Source: Variovorax sp. TBS-050B
GTDB taxonomy: Bacteria; Pseudomonadota; Gammaproteobacteria; Burkholderiales; Burkholderiaceae_C
Assembly (NCBI RefSeq): GCF_029893635.1
Contig: NZ_JARXYR010000002.1
Coordinates: 4,005,001-4,069,000, forward strand
Length of the DNA stretch: 64,000 bases
Direction of reading: 5' to 3'
Shown here: one piece after another, positions 20,986 through 31,355 of the stretch
Layout: every line of letters starts with the position of its first letter
Numbering within the stretch: position 1 is the stretch's first letter
Notes under the pieces: model-generated
The model's database searches: none
What the model was told of the DNA's origin: nothing
Seen by the model: only the letters and a program-made list of their open reading frames with translations
Program-made: the position numbers and the translations under genes

Positions 20986-21587
20986 CGCCGAAGGCCACCT
21001 TCCTTTCCGAACGGCGCATCGAAGCCGTCGTGCTCGGCGCCTCGGCCGGCGGCATCGAGGCGCTGCTGGCGCTGCTCGACGGCCTCGCGCCGCCCTGGCG
21101 CCTGCCGGTGGTGATCGTGCTGCACCTGCCCGAAGGCCACGAGAGCCACCTCGCCGAGATCTTCGCCGAGCGGCTGCAGGTGCCGGTGCACGAGGCCGCC
21201 GACAAGATGCCGGTGGGCGCGGGCGCCGTGTATTTCGCGCCGCCCGGCTATCACCTGTCGATCGAGCGCAACCGCTGCTTCTCGCTGAGCTGCGAGCCGC
21301 CGGTGCGCTTCTCGCGGCCCTCGATCGACGTGCTGATGGCCTCGGCCGCCGACGCCTACGGCAGCGCGCTCGCCGGCGTGCTGCTCACCGGCGCCAACGA
21401 CGACGGCGCCGAGGGCCTGCACCGCATCTACTTGGCCGGCGGGCTCACCGCCGTCCAGGCCCCTCACGACGCACAGGTTCCCACCATGCCCGAAGCGGCC
21501 ATCGCCCTGCACCGCCCCGATCACGTGCTTTCCCTGCGCGAACTGCGCGCGCTGCTCTTGCAACTGGAGTCCGCCCATGCCCATTGA
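20982..21587 (+). CDS. Stand-alone CheB-type methylesterase domain
   Basis: A 201-residue protein holding only the CheB catalytic domain, without a receiver. The Ser-His-Asp triad is recognisable: Ser21 in LGASAGGIEAL, His48 in VLHLPEGHESH, and Asp in LTGANDDGAEG. The segment YFAPPGYHLSIE is also typical. CheB demethylates and deamidates receptor Glu/Gln sites. Lacking its own receiver, control must come from elsewhere, perhaps by binding a receiver of the neighbouring kinases. It overlaps the cheR-like gene by four bases and the next kinase by eleven. Confidence 0.9.
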   Translation: MTPKATFLSERRIEAVVLGASAGGIEALLALLDGLAPPWRLPVVIVLHLPEGHESHLAEIFAERLQVPVHEAADKMPVGAGAVYFAPPGYHLSIERNRCFSLSCEPPVRFSRPSIDVLMASAADAYGSALAGVLLTGANDDGAEGLHRIYLAGGLTAVQAPHDAQVPTMPEAAIALHRPDHVLSLRELRALLLQLESAHAH

Positions 21588-22797
21588 CGTCGAAAGCAAG
21601 CTGCTGATCGTCGATGACCTGCCCGAGAACCTGCTCGCGCTCGAAGCGCTGATCCGCGGCCCGGGCCGCGCGGTGCACCGCGCCACCTCGGCCGAGGAAG
21701 CCCTGGCGCTGCTGCTCGACCACGAGTTCGCGCTCGCCATCCTCGACGTGCAGATGCCCGGCATGAACGGCTTCGAGCTGGCCGAGCTGATGCGCGGCAC
21801 CGAGCGCACGCGGCACATCCCGATCATCTTCGTGAGCGCCGCGGGCCGCGAGCTCAACTACGCCTTCCAGGGCTACGAAAGCGGCGCGGTCGACTTCCTG
21901 CACAAGCCGCTCGATCCGCACGTGGTCGCGAGCAAGGTCAGCGTGTTCGTCGACCTGCATCGCCACCGCAAGGCGCTGCGGCACGAGCGCGACGCGCTCG
22001 CGGCCGCCAACCAGAAGCAGGAAGAGCTGGTGTGCCGGCTGCGCCACACGCAGCGCGAGCTGGAGCATGCGGTGCGCATGCGCGACGACTTCATGTCCAT
22101 GGTCTCGCACGAGCTGCGCACGCCGCTCAACACGCTCTACCTCGAGACCCAGCTGCGCCAGCTGCACGTGGCCAAGGGCAACCTCGAATCCTTCGCGGCC
22201 GACCGCCTGCCCGCGATGATCGAGCGCGACCAGCGGCAGATCCGCAACATGGTGCGGCTGATCGACGACATGCTCGACGTGACGCGGCTGCGCCGCGATG
22301 CGCTGTCGATCCGGCCCAAGCCCGTGGACCTGGCGGCGCTCGCCCGCGCGGTGGTCGAAGGGCTGCGGCAGCAGGCCGACGCCGCGGGCTCGTCCATCGC
22401 GCTGGAGGCGCCGCACGCGCTGCACGGCGTATGGGACGAGTTCCGCATCGAACAGGTGCTGACCAACCTGTTGACCAACGCACTGCGCTACGGCAGCGGC
22501 AAGCCCGTGCACATGGTGCTGCGCGAGGCCGAGGGCATGGCGCACATCGCGGTGCGCGACCAGGGTATCGGCATCGCGCCCGAGGACCAGGCGCGCATCT
22601 TCGAACAGTTCGAGCGCACCGACGACAGCCGCAAGCACGCGCCCGGCCTCGGCCTCGGGCTCTACATCACGCGCCGCATCGTGGGCCTGCACGGCGGGCG
22701 CATCGAGGTGGAAAGCACGCCCGGCGAGGGTGCGCTGTTCCGCGTGGTGCTGCCCCTGCATGCCGACGCCCGCGTGGCGGAAACCGCGCAACCGTAG
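21577..22797 (+). CDS. Receiver-histidine kinase hybrid (REC-HisKA-HATPase)
   Basis: A 406-residue soluble kinase. An N-terminal receiver (LLIVDDLPENL, phosphorylated Asp57 in ILDVQMPG) is joined by a coiled coil (about 125-170) to HisKA with His178 (SMVSHELRTPLN) and an ATPase domain with LLTNALRYG, DQGIGI and GLGLGLYI. There is no membrane helix. The input receiver suggests the protein is activated by phosphate from the large kinase upstream or regulates it. The start overlaps the cheB-like gene by 11 bases. Confidence 0.92.
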   Translation: MPIDVESKLLIVDDLPENLLALEALIRGPGRAVHRATSAEEALALLLDHEFALAILDVQMPGMNGFELAELMRGTERTRHIPIIFVSAAGRELNYAFQGYESGAVDFLHKPLDPHVVASKVSVFVDLHRHRKALRHERDALAAANQKQEELVCRLRHTQRELEHAVRMRDDFMSMVSHELRTPLNTLYLETQLRQLHVAKGNLESFAADRLPAMIERDQRQIRNMVRLIDDMLDVTRLRRDALSIRPKPVDLAALARAVVEGLRQQADAAGSSIALEAPHALHGVWDEFRIEQVLTNLLTNALRYGSGKPVHMVLREAEGMAHIAVRDQGIGIAPEDQARIFEQFERTDDSRKHAPGLGLGLYITRRIVGLHGGRIEVESTPGEGALFRVVLPLHADARVAETAQP

Positions 22798-22873
22798 GCG
22801 CCCTCCTACGGCCGCGGGCGCCGCGGGCCGGGATACTGCGGGGTCTTCTTCCGCCTGATTGGAAACCGCCTCC

Positions 22874-23233
22874 GTGAACGTGCTGATCGTCGACGACAAC
22901 GAAGCTGCCGCAGACCTGCTTCGAGAACTGCTGACCCTGCAGGACCACACCGCCCGCTGCACCTACACCGCGCAGCAGGCACTCGACGCCGCGGCGGCGG
23001 AACGCTTCGACGCGGCGCTGATCGACCTCACGCTGCCCGACTTCCCAGGCACCGAGGTGGCGCGCCGGCTGCGCGCCGAGCCGTCGCAGGACCGGCCGCG
23101 CCTGCTGGTGGCGATCTCGGGCTTCTCGGCCGACGACGCGCCCGGCGCGGCCGCGCGCAACCTGTTCGACCACCACCTGCAGAAGCCGATCGACATCGGC
23201 CAGCTCACCAGCATCCTGGCCGCCGCGCGCTGA
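22874..23233 (+). CDS. Single-domain response regulator
   Basis: A 119-residue receiver with no output domain. The acidic pocket is IVDDNEA and the phosphorylated residue is Asp51 (LIDLTLPD); the conserved Lys is in HLQKPIDI. The GTG at 22874 was preferred because it begins right at the first beta strand; a TTG at 22859 would add five residues. It is last in the rightward signalling operon and may act as a phosphate shuttle or sink between the two hybrid kinases. Confidence 0.88.
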   Translation: MNVLIVDDNEAAADLLRELLTLQDHTARCTYTAQQALDAAAAERFDAALIDLTLPDFPGTEVARRLRAEPSQDRPRLLVAISGFSADDAPGAAARNLFDHHLQKPIDIGQLTSILAAAR

Positions 23234-23247
23234 GCCGGCGGCGTGGT

Positions 23248-24222
23248 TCAGCGCGCCGGCTCGCGGCGCGACAGCTCCACCTCGGCGCCCGCGGTATCGA
23301 AGGCGATGGTGGGCGCGGTGAAGTCGCTCAGCGGGGCGCCCAGGCCGATCTCGCCGCGGCCGTGCAGCACGCATTCCTCGCGCCGCAGCGCGATCTCCTG
23401 GCTCGGCGCGCCGTTGCCGTGGAAGCGCACCCAGGTGCCGTAGGTGCTCAGGTCGGTCAGCACGCAGCTGCCGTGGCGCAGCTCGATGCGCGCATGCAGC
23501 CGCGACACGCGCGGATCGCTGACCACGAACTGCGCGTCGTTCACGCGACCGAGGTGGATCGGCAGCTGGTCCGTGCGGAAGGTGGAGCGCACGTCGAGCC
23601 AGGCCAGTTCGATGCGCCCGAACGACGAATCGGGCATGCGCATCGGCGTGAGCGAGGCCGGCACCGTGAGAAAGGCCGTCAGTTCCTCCTGCCAGTCGAT
23701 GCGGTGCACCGCCGACATCTCGCTGCGTCCGCGGATGGTGATCAGCCCCAGGTCGCGGTGGCGCACGCCGGCCTCGCTGAGCTGCGCGATCACCGCGTCG
23801 GTGGCCCAGATCTGTCCCGGCCCGGCCAGGTCGCTCAGGCGCGAGGCCAGGTTCACCGCGTCGCCGAAGCAGTCGCCCTCGACCTCGACCACCTCGCCGC
23901 TCGCCACGCCGATCTGCAGCGCCATGCGCAGCGGCGCGGGCCAGGCCATGAGGCGCTTCTGGTGGTAGCGCTGCAGCTCGATCACCGCATGGGTGGCCGG
24001 CGCGGCGTTCGAGAAGATCGCGAACACGCCGTCGCCGAGCGACTTCACGACCCGTCCGCCATGCGCCTGGCAGATGCCGCCGATCCACTGGATGAGCCGC
24101 GTCACCGTTTCCGTTGCCCGCGCATTGCCCATGGCTTCGAAGATCCGTGAGCTGTCGGTCAGGTCTGCGAAAACGACGGTGGGATGGACGTCCATTGGAT
24201 GAGTGAGTGGGTGAGCGGCCAT
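23248..24222 (-). CDS. Class III nucleotide cyclase with C-terminal FHA domain
   Basis: A 324-residue cytosolic protein. Residues about 12-190 are a class III cyclase domain: the two metal-binding aspartates are Asp20 (VVFADLTDSS) and Asp64 (KSLGDGVFAIF), and GDCFGDAVNLASRL holds the transition-state region. Residues about 210-300 are a forkhead-associated domain (HLGRVNDAQFVVSDPRVSRLHARIEL), which binds phosphothreonine peptides. This pairing suggests cyclic nucleotide synthesis linked to Ser/Thr phosphorylation. It converges on the receiver gene with a 14-base gap. The start at 24222 has GGGGA just upstream. Confidence 0.88.
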   Translation of the reverse strand: MAAHPLTHPMDVHPTVVFADLTDSSRIFEAMGNARATETVTRLIQWIGGICQAHGGRVVKSLGDGVFAIFSNAAPATHAVIELQRYHQKRLMAWPAPLRMALQIGVASGEVVEVEGDCFGDAVNLASRLSDLAGPGQIWATDAVIAQLSEAGVRHRDLGLITIRGRSEMSAVHRIDWQEELTAFLTVPASLTPMRMPDSSFGRIELAWLDVRSTFRTDQLPIHLGRVNDAQFVVSDPRVSRLHARIELRHGSCVLTDLSTYGTWVRFHGNGAPSQEIALRREECVLHGRGEIGLGAPLSDFTAPTIAFDTAGAEVELSRREPAR

Positions 24223-24331
24223 TTTCCCCTGATGAGTCGCGCGGCGTGTGGCGATCGCGCTCCCGGCCCGGCGTTGTGATTACTTTCGGTTTAACTGTTG
24301 CAGTTTTACTTCAGATGCAACGTAAAGTTTG

Positions 24332-24345
24332 TTGTTTACAAACAA
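24332..24345. promoter_or_regulatory. AT-rich palindrome in the 212-base gap 24223-24434
   Basis: TTGTTTACAAACAA has perfect six-base arms around AC. It lies in an unusually AT-rich promoter-like stretch (24280-24380) between the divergent cyclase-FHA gene and the small unknown gene. It looks like a dimeric regulator site; no regulator can be named. Confidence 0.4.
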
Positions 24346-24434
24346 GAAGCAGTGTTTGCCGACTTGTGATTTACATGGGTGAGGCTTAAGGTAGCAATCG
24401 TCTGTCCTCTCGGCCCTTGCGCTTCCTGCCTTCC

Positions 24435-24764
24435 ATGTCGTTCTTCCGTCGCTTTCTCCGGCTTCTCGGAGTTCCCGGTCTCGGATCCCCGCGGGTGGGA
24501 GAGCATCAGCTGGGCCGGATCCGGTCGGCCATGCTGTCGGTGCTGCAGGCCCACGGCGGACATTCGGTGCAGCGGGTGGCGCAGCGCGTGCGCTTTGCCA
24601 ACGACGTGGAATCGCTCTGGTACCTGCGCCAGGACGTGATGGTGGCCCTGAGCGCCATCGACGGCGAGGCCGCCGCGCGGCGGCAGATGAAAGCCATCAA
24701 CAGCATGTTCAAGGGCGGATTGCCCGGCTCGATGGGCCCTCGCACCCATCAACGCAGTTACTGA
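24435..24764 (+). CDS. Conserved-looking hypothetical protein, 109 residues
   Basis: A small basic protein beginning MSFFRRFLRLLGVPG after a long AT-rich leader. It has a helical middle (AMLSVLQAHGGHSVQRVAQRV, then VESLWYLRQDVMVALSAIDG) and the tail INSMFKGGLPGSMGPRTHQ. No signal peptide, membrane helix or metal motif is seen. Codon use matches its neighbours, which supports it being real. I do not recognise the family. It is followed by a REP-like repeat. Confidence 0.65.
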   Translation: MSFFRRFLRLLGVPGLGSPRVGEHQLGRIRSAMLSVLQAHGGHSVQRVAQRVRFANDVESLWYLRQDVMVALSAIDGEAAARRQMKAINSMFKGGLPGSMGPRTHQRSY

Positions 24765-24771
24765 CCCACCC

Positions 24772-24870
24772 CCGTCCCTCGCGCACTTCGTGTCGCTCGA
24801 CTCCCCCCTCGAGGGGGCAACACCAGCGGCCCGGCGAAGCCGGTTCCGCGGTGTTTCCCGGTTTTGGAGG
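24772..24870. repeat. REP-like intergenic repeat with two hairpins
   Basis: This region between convergent genes holds the perfect palindrome CCCCCTCGAGGGGG (24804-24817) and a hairpin CCGGC-GAA-GCCGG (24831-24843), followed by TTCCGCGGTGTTTC. I recognise this arrangement from intergenic repeats common in Comamonadaceae genomes. It may also end transcription from both sides. Confidence 0.65.
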
Positions 24871-24877
24871 GGCCTCC

Positions 24878-27782
<2,905 letters not shown>

Positions 27783-27834
27783 GGGGCGGTTTCCTCGTGG
27801 CGAGGTCCGATTGTCCCCGAGCCGGCCCTGTCCG

Positions 27835-28524
27835 CTACGGCTTCGCGCGCCTGGCCTCGAGCAACTGCACCATCGCCGTGTAGCCGCGCGCCTTCGCGAG
27901 CTGCAGCGGCGTGTTGCCCTGGCGGTCGGTGAGCGCGAGGTTCGCACCGGCATCGACGAGCGCGGCCAGCGTGCGCTGGTGGCGCGGCCCGCCGTCGCCG
28001 AGCACGATGGCCTCGATCGCGGCCGTCCAGTGCAGGTTGTTGACGTGGTCGAGCGGCGCGCCCGCGGCGATCAGCCGGCGCACCACCTCGTCGTGGCCCA
28101 GGTGCGCGGCGGCGATCAGCGCGGTGCCGTCATAGCGGCTCGTGACCTGGCTCGCGCTCGCGCCGAGAGAGAGCAGCAGCGCGAGCGTCGGCACGTCGTC
28201 GGCCACCGCCGCGATCGTGACGGCGTCGTAGCGGTCGACCTCGAGCGCGTCGAGCCGGGCGCCGGCCTTGGCGAGCAGTTCGATCGCGCCGCGCTGCCGC
28301 GCATGCGCCGCCACGTGCAGCGGCGTGCGGCCGTGCGCATCGCGTGCCTCGAGGTCGGCGCCGGCCGCGATCAGCGCCTTCATCTTCGCGAGATCGCCCA
28401 GCCACGCCGCGCGGTGCAGGCCCTGGTAGGCCTGGGCCTCGGCGGGCTGCGGCGGCACCTGGGCGCGCGCGAACGGCGCGAGCGCCAGCAAGCCGAGCAG
28501 CAGGAGGCGGCGCCGGTCGGTCAT
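27835..28524 (-). CDS. Exported ankyrin-repeat protein
   Basis: A 229-residue protein with a signal peptide (DRRRLLLLGLLALAPFARAQ) and about six ankyrin repeats, for example ALIAAGADLEARDAHGRTPLH and LLAKAGARLDALEVDRYDAVT. Ankyrin repeats mediate protein binding; here the site is the periplasm. Its start overlaps the HbpS/GlcG-like gene stop as ATGA, so the two exported proteins are coupled and may act together, perhaps as partner and binding protein. Confidence 0.9.
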   Translation of the reverse strand: MTDRRRLLLLGLLALAPFARAQVPPQPAEAQAYQGLHRAAWLGDLAKMKALIAAGADLEARDAHGRTPLHVAAHARQRGAIELLAKAGARLDALEVDRYDAVTIAAVADDVPTLALLLSLGASASQVTSRYDGTALIAAAHLGHDEVVRRLIAAGAPLDHVNNLHWTAAIEAIVLGDGGPRHQRTLAALVDAGANLALTDRQGNTPLQLAKARGYTAMVQLLEARRAKP

Positions 28525-29027
28525 CAGAGCAGGCTCTTGACCTTCTCGAGCGCGGCGTTGGCGCACTGCTCGTCGAGGTGGCCGCCCGGCGCACCGCCCA
28601 CGCCCACGGCGCCGATCACTTCGTTGCCCGACTTCACCGGCACGCCGCCGCCGAGCAGCAGGAAGCCCGGCAGGTAGACCAGGTTCGCGCCGCCGGGGTT
28701 CTTCTGCGAACCTTCCATCATGGCCTGCGTGGGCGCCTTGGCCGAGGCCGAGGTCCATGCCTTGCGTTCGCTCGAGGCCAGGGTGTGCGGGCCGGCATTG
28801 TCGGCACGCTGCACCGCGCGCACGGTGCCGGCGCGGTCGACCACGGTGGCGGCCACGTTGTAGCCGTTGGCGGCGCAGGCGGCCACCGCCTCGGCGGCGA
28901 TCTGGTTGGCGAGCGCGAGCGAGATGTTCTTCTCGGTGCGCACCGCGGCGGCGGCGGGCGTCTGGGCCTGGACGGCGGTGGCGGCGAGCAGCGCGGCGAT
29001 GGCGCCGAGGCGAAGGATGGAACGCAT
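28524..29027 (-). CDS. HbpS/GlcG-type haem-binding-like protein
   Basis: A 167-residue exported protein of the DUF336 family. A signal peptide (LGAIAALLAATAVQAQ) is followed by ISLALANQIAAEAVAACAANGYNVAATVVDRAG and by LLGGGVPVKSGNEVIGAVGVGGAPGGHLDEQC, both typical. HbpS of Streptomyces binds haem and works with a two-component system; GlcG is linked to glycolate use. Here a FixL/FixJ-like pair lies just upstream and an inverted repeat sits in the shared gap, suggesting regulation by that pair. Confidence 0.9.
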   Translation of the reverse strand: MRSILRLGAIAALLAATAVQAQTPAAAAVRTEKNISLALANQIAAEAVAACAANGYNVAATVVDRAGTVRAVQRADNAGPHTLASSERKAWTSASAKAPTQAMMEGSQKNPGGANLVYLPGFLLLGGGVPVKSGNEVIGAVGVGGAPGGHLDEQCANAALEKVKSLL

Positions 29028-29135
29028 GTTCGTTGTTCTCCAGTGATGCGGTTGATCGCGCCGGCGGGTTGCCGGCGGCTGTGCCAGTGTAGAAAACGCC
29101 GGCCGCCGCGGCCATTCGTACGGCTACGCGCGGCG

Positions 29136-29153
29136 CTCCGTAGTTCTACGGAG
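29136..29153. promoter_or_regulatory. Perfect inverted repeat upstream of the HbpS-like gene
   Basis: CTCCGTAG-TT-CTACGGAG is an 18-base site with perfect eight-base arms in the gap between the response regulator end and the HbpS-like start. A -10-like TACACT on the minus strand (29086-29091) lies about 50 bases downstream. It is well placed as a binding site for the adjacent LuxR-type regulator. Confidence 0.6.
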
Positions 29154-29164
29154 CCGGCGGGCGA

Positions 29165-29803
29165 TCAGCCCTCGGCGTCCACCAGCACCGCATAGCGCCG
29201 GATCAGTTGCGCGAGCGAATCGCATTCGAGCTTGGCGAACAGGTTGGCGCGGTGCGTCTCGACCGTGCGCGGCGACAGCGCGAGCCGGCGCGCGATCTCC
29301 TTGTTGGTGAGCCCGGCCACGATGAAGGCCAGCACCTCGCGCTCGCGCTCCGACAGCTGCGCCACGCGCTCGCGCGCCGCCTGGTCGGCCTGCGCGCGTT
29401 CGCGCGAGCGCACGTGCCGGCGCACCGCCTGCTGCAGCGCCTCGAGCAGCTGCTCGTCGTCCACCGGCTTCTCGAGGAACTCGGCCGCGCCGGCCTTGAA
29501 GGCGCGGCGGCACATCTCGACCGTGCCGTGGCCGGTCAGCATGATGACGGGCTGGTCCACGCCCTGCGCCACCAGCCGGTCGAGCACCGTGAGCCCGCTG
29601 ATGCCGGGCATGCGCACGTCGAGCACGATGGCGCCCACCCCGGCGCGGTCGAAGCCGTCGATGAAGGCCTGCGGATCGGCCCATTCCTGCACCCGCAGGC
29701 CGACAGTGCCGATCAGCAGCGCCAGGCTCTCGCGCACCGCACGGTCGTCGTCGATCAGGTGGATCAGCGGCGACTGCGGCGGATGGATCACGGGGCCGCT
29801 CAT
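29165..29803 (-). CDS. FixJ-like response regulator (REC-LuxR HTH)
   Basis: A 212-residue regulator. The receiver has acidic pocket IDDDRAV, phosphorylated Asp62 (VLDVRMPG), TGHG and the conserved Lys in FLEKPVDD, which is the FixJ/TtrR pattern. The C-terminal helix-turn-helix is LSEREREVLAFIVAGLTNKEIARRL with SPRTVETHRANLFAKL. It overlaps the sensor kinase gene as ATGA and is therefore its partner. Likely targets are the exported-protein operon next to it. Confidence 0.94.
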   Translation of the reverse strand: MSGPVIHPPQSPLIHLIDDDRAVRESLALLIGTVGLRVQEWADPQAFIDGFDRAGVGAIVLDVRMPGISGLTVLDRLVAQGVDQPVIMLTGHGTVEMCRRAFKAGAAEFLEKPVDDEQLLEALQQAVRRHVRSRERAQADQAARERVAQLSEREREVLAFIVAGLTNKEIARRLALSPRTVETHRANLFAKLECDSLAQLIRRYAVLVDAEG

Positions 29804-31293
29804 GCCGCACGCTCCGGCGTCGGTGCCGCCACCAGCGGCAGCAGCAGCGTGAAGCGCGCGCCGCGCGGCGCGACGTTGGCCGCGCTGAGGCTGCCGCCCA
29901 TACCGCTCGCGAGGGTCTCGCTCAGGCTCAGTCCGAGTCCGAGGCCGCCCTCGCGGGTGCTGAAGAAGGGCTCGAAGAGCCGCGGCAGGGCCTCGGGCGA
30001 AATGCCTCCGCCGTTGTCGGTGACGGTCAGCACGCCCTCCTCCCCGTTGCGTCCGACCGCGACCGCGAGCCGCCGCTCGGCCGCCGGCACCCGTTCGAGC
30101 GCCTGCAGCGCATTCATCAGCAGGTTGTGGACGATCTGCTCGAGCGCCACCGCGTCGGCCTGCACGCGCACCGGCGCCTGCGCGGCGGCATCGAACTGCG
30201 CCGCGACCGCGCGCTTCTCGAACTCGGGTGCGAGCAGGTGCATGGCGCTGCGCACCAGCTCCTGCAGCACCAGCGGCCGGACCTCGCCCGCGGCCTCGGG
30301 CCGCTCGATCACGCGGCGCAGCCGGCCGACCACGCCCGCGGCCCGGCGCGCCTGCTCGACCGCCTGCCCCATCGCGTCGCGCGCGGTGGCGAGGTCGGGC
30401 GGGTCGTCGTCGAGCAGCCGGCGCGCGGCCTGCGCGTTGGCGAGCACGGCAGTGAGCGGCTGGTTGAGCTCGTGCGCGAGCCCCGCCGAGAGTTCGCCCA
30501 GCGCATTGAGCCGCGCCACCTGCCCGAGACGCAGCAGCTCTTCCGCGCGGCGCCGCGCCACGCGCTGCCGCTGCGCGGCCCAGAGCCCCGCGAGCAGCAG
30601 CGCCACGGCGGCGGACCAGAGCACGATGCGGCGCCACGGCAGCTCGCGCCAGCCGACCTCGCGCACCGCCACCAGTTCGAACGGCTGGCTCGGCGAGGCC
30701 AGCGCCTTGGCGAGCTCGAAGCGCCAGCCGCCCGCGGCCGGCTGCCCGGGCTGGATCTGCAACTGCTGGCCGTCGCGCTGCAGCCGCAACGCGACCGGGC
30801 TGCGCTTCGGGTCCATCGGCCAGTCGCGCCACGGCACCGAACCGGCCAGGTCGATCTCCAGCGCATAGCTGAACGGCGTGGCACCGATCACGAGCTGGTA
30901 GCGGCCGCGCGCGAGGTCGACCGCGGCCAGTTCCGCACGGCGCTGGCTGCGCGAGCGCGCCTCGGCGGCGGCCAGCGCGCCGGCCTGGGCGCCGTCGGGC
31001 CAGGAGGCATCGCGCTCGCGCCGCTGCACGCGCAGGATCGAGGGATAGACCGAGGGCAGGCGCTGCTCGGGATGCTCGGCGCCGGCGCCGGGCTCGAGCA
31101 GCGCGAGCGTGGCGAGCACCGCGTCGTACTGCACCATCTGCTGGCTCATGAGCCGGTGCGCGATGCGCACGTCGGTCTCGAAGGCCTGCTGCAGCTGCGT
31201 CAGCTCGGCGCGCGCGAGCCACACCGCGCCCGCGCCGGTGAGCGCCAGCCACGCCAGCCACCAGACACCCTGCGCACGCAACCACTGTTTCAT
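29800..31293 (-). CDS. Membrane sensor histidine kinase (FixL/DctB-like)
   Basis: A 497-residue kinase starting MKQWLRAQGVWWLAW. Two membrane helices (about 9-29 and 233-255) enclose a roughly 200-residue periplasmic sensor domain without a recognisable family. The HisKA motif is GLAHELNQPLTA with His274, the FixL-type sequence; the ATPase domain has LLMNALQAL, DNGGGI and GGLGLGLSL. It pairs with the FixJ-like regulator downstream. The signal cannot be deduced. Confidence 0.93.
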   Translation of the reverse strand: MKQWLRAQGVWWLAWLALTGAGAVWLARAELTQLQQAFETDVRIAHRLMSQQMVQYDAVLATLALLEPGAGAEHPEQRLPSVYPSILRVQRRERDASWPDGAQAGALAAAEARSRSQRRAELAAVDLARGRYQLVIGATPFSYALEIDLAGSVPWRDWPMDPKRSPVALRLQRDGQQLQIQPGQPAAGGWRFELAKALASPSQPFELVAVREVGWRELPWRRIVLWSAAVALLLAGLWAAQRQRVARRRAEELLRLGQVARLNALGELSAGLAHELNQPLTAVLANAQAARRLLDDDPPDLATARDAMGQAVEQARRAAGVVGRLRRVIERPEAAGEVRPLVLQELVRSAMHLLAPEFEKRAVAAQFDAAAQAPVRVQADAVALEQIVHNLLMNALQALERVPAAERRLAVAVGRNGEEGVLTVTDNGGGISPEALPRLFEPFFSTREGGLGLGLSLSETLASGMGGSLSAANVAPRGARFTLLLPLVAAPTPERAA

Positions 31294-31355
31294 GGCGCGG
31301 ATTGGGCCCGCGCGCCACGCGGGCGCCGGCCTTGGCCCAGAATGCGGGCCCAGAC

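Noticed and set aside
24323..24365. Sigma-28 flagellar promoter (TAAAGTTT at 24323-24330)
   Set aside because: The -35 matches, but GCCGACTT lies 27 bases away instead of about 11, and no flagellar gene is near.
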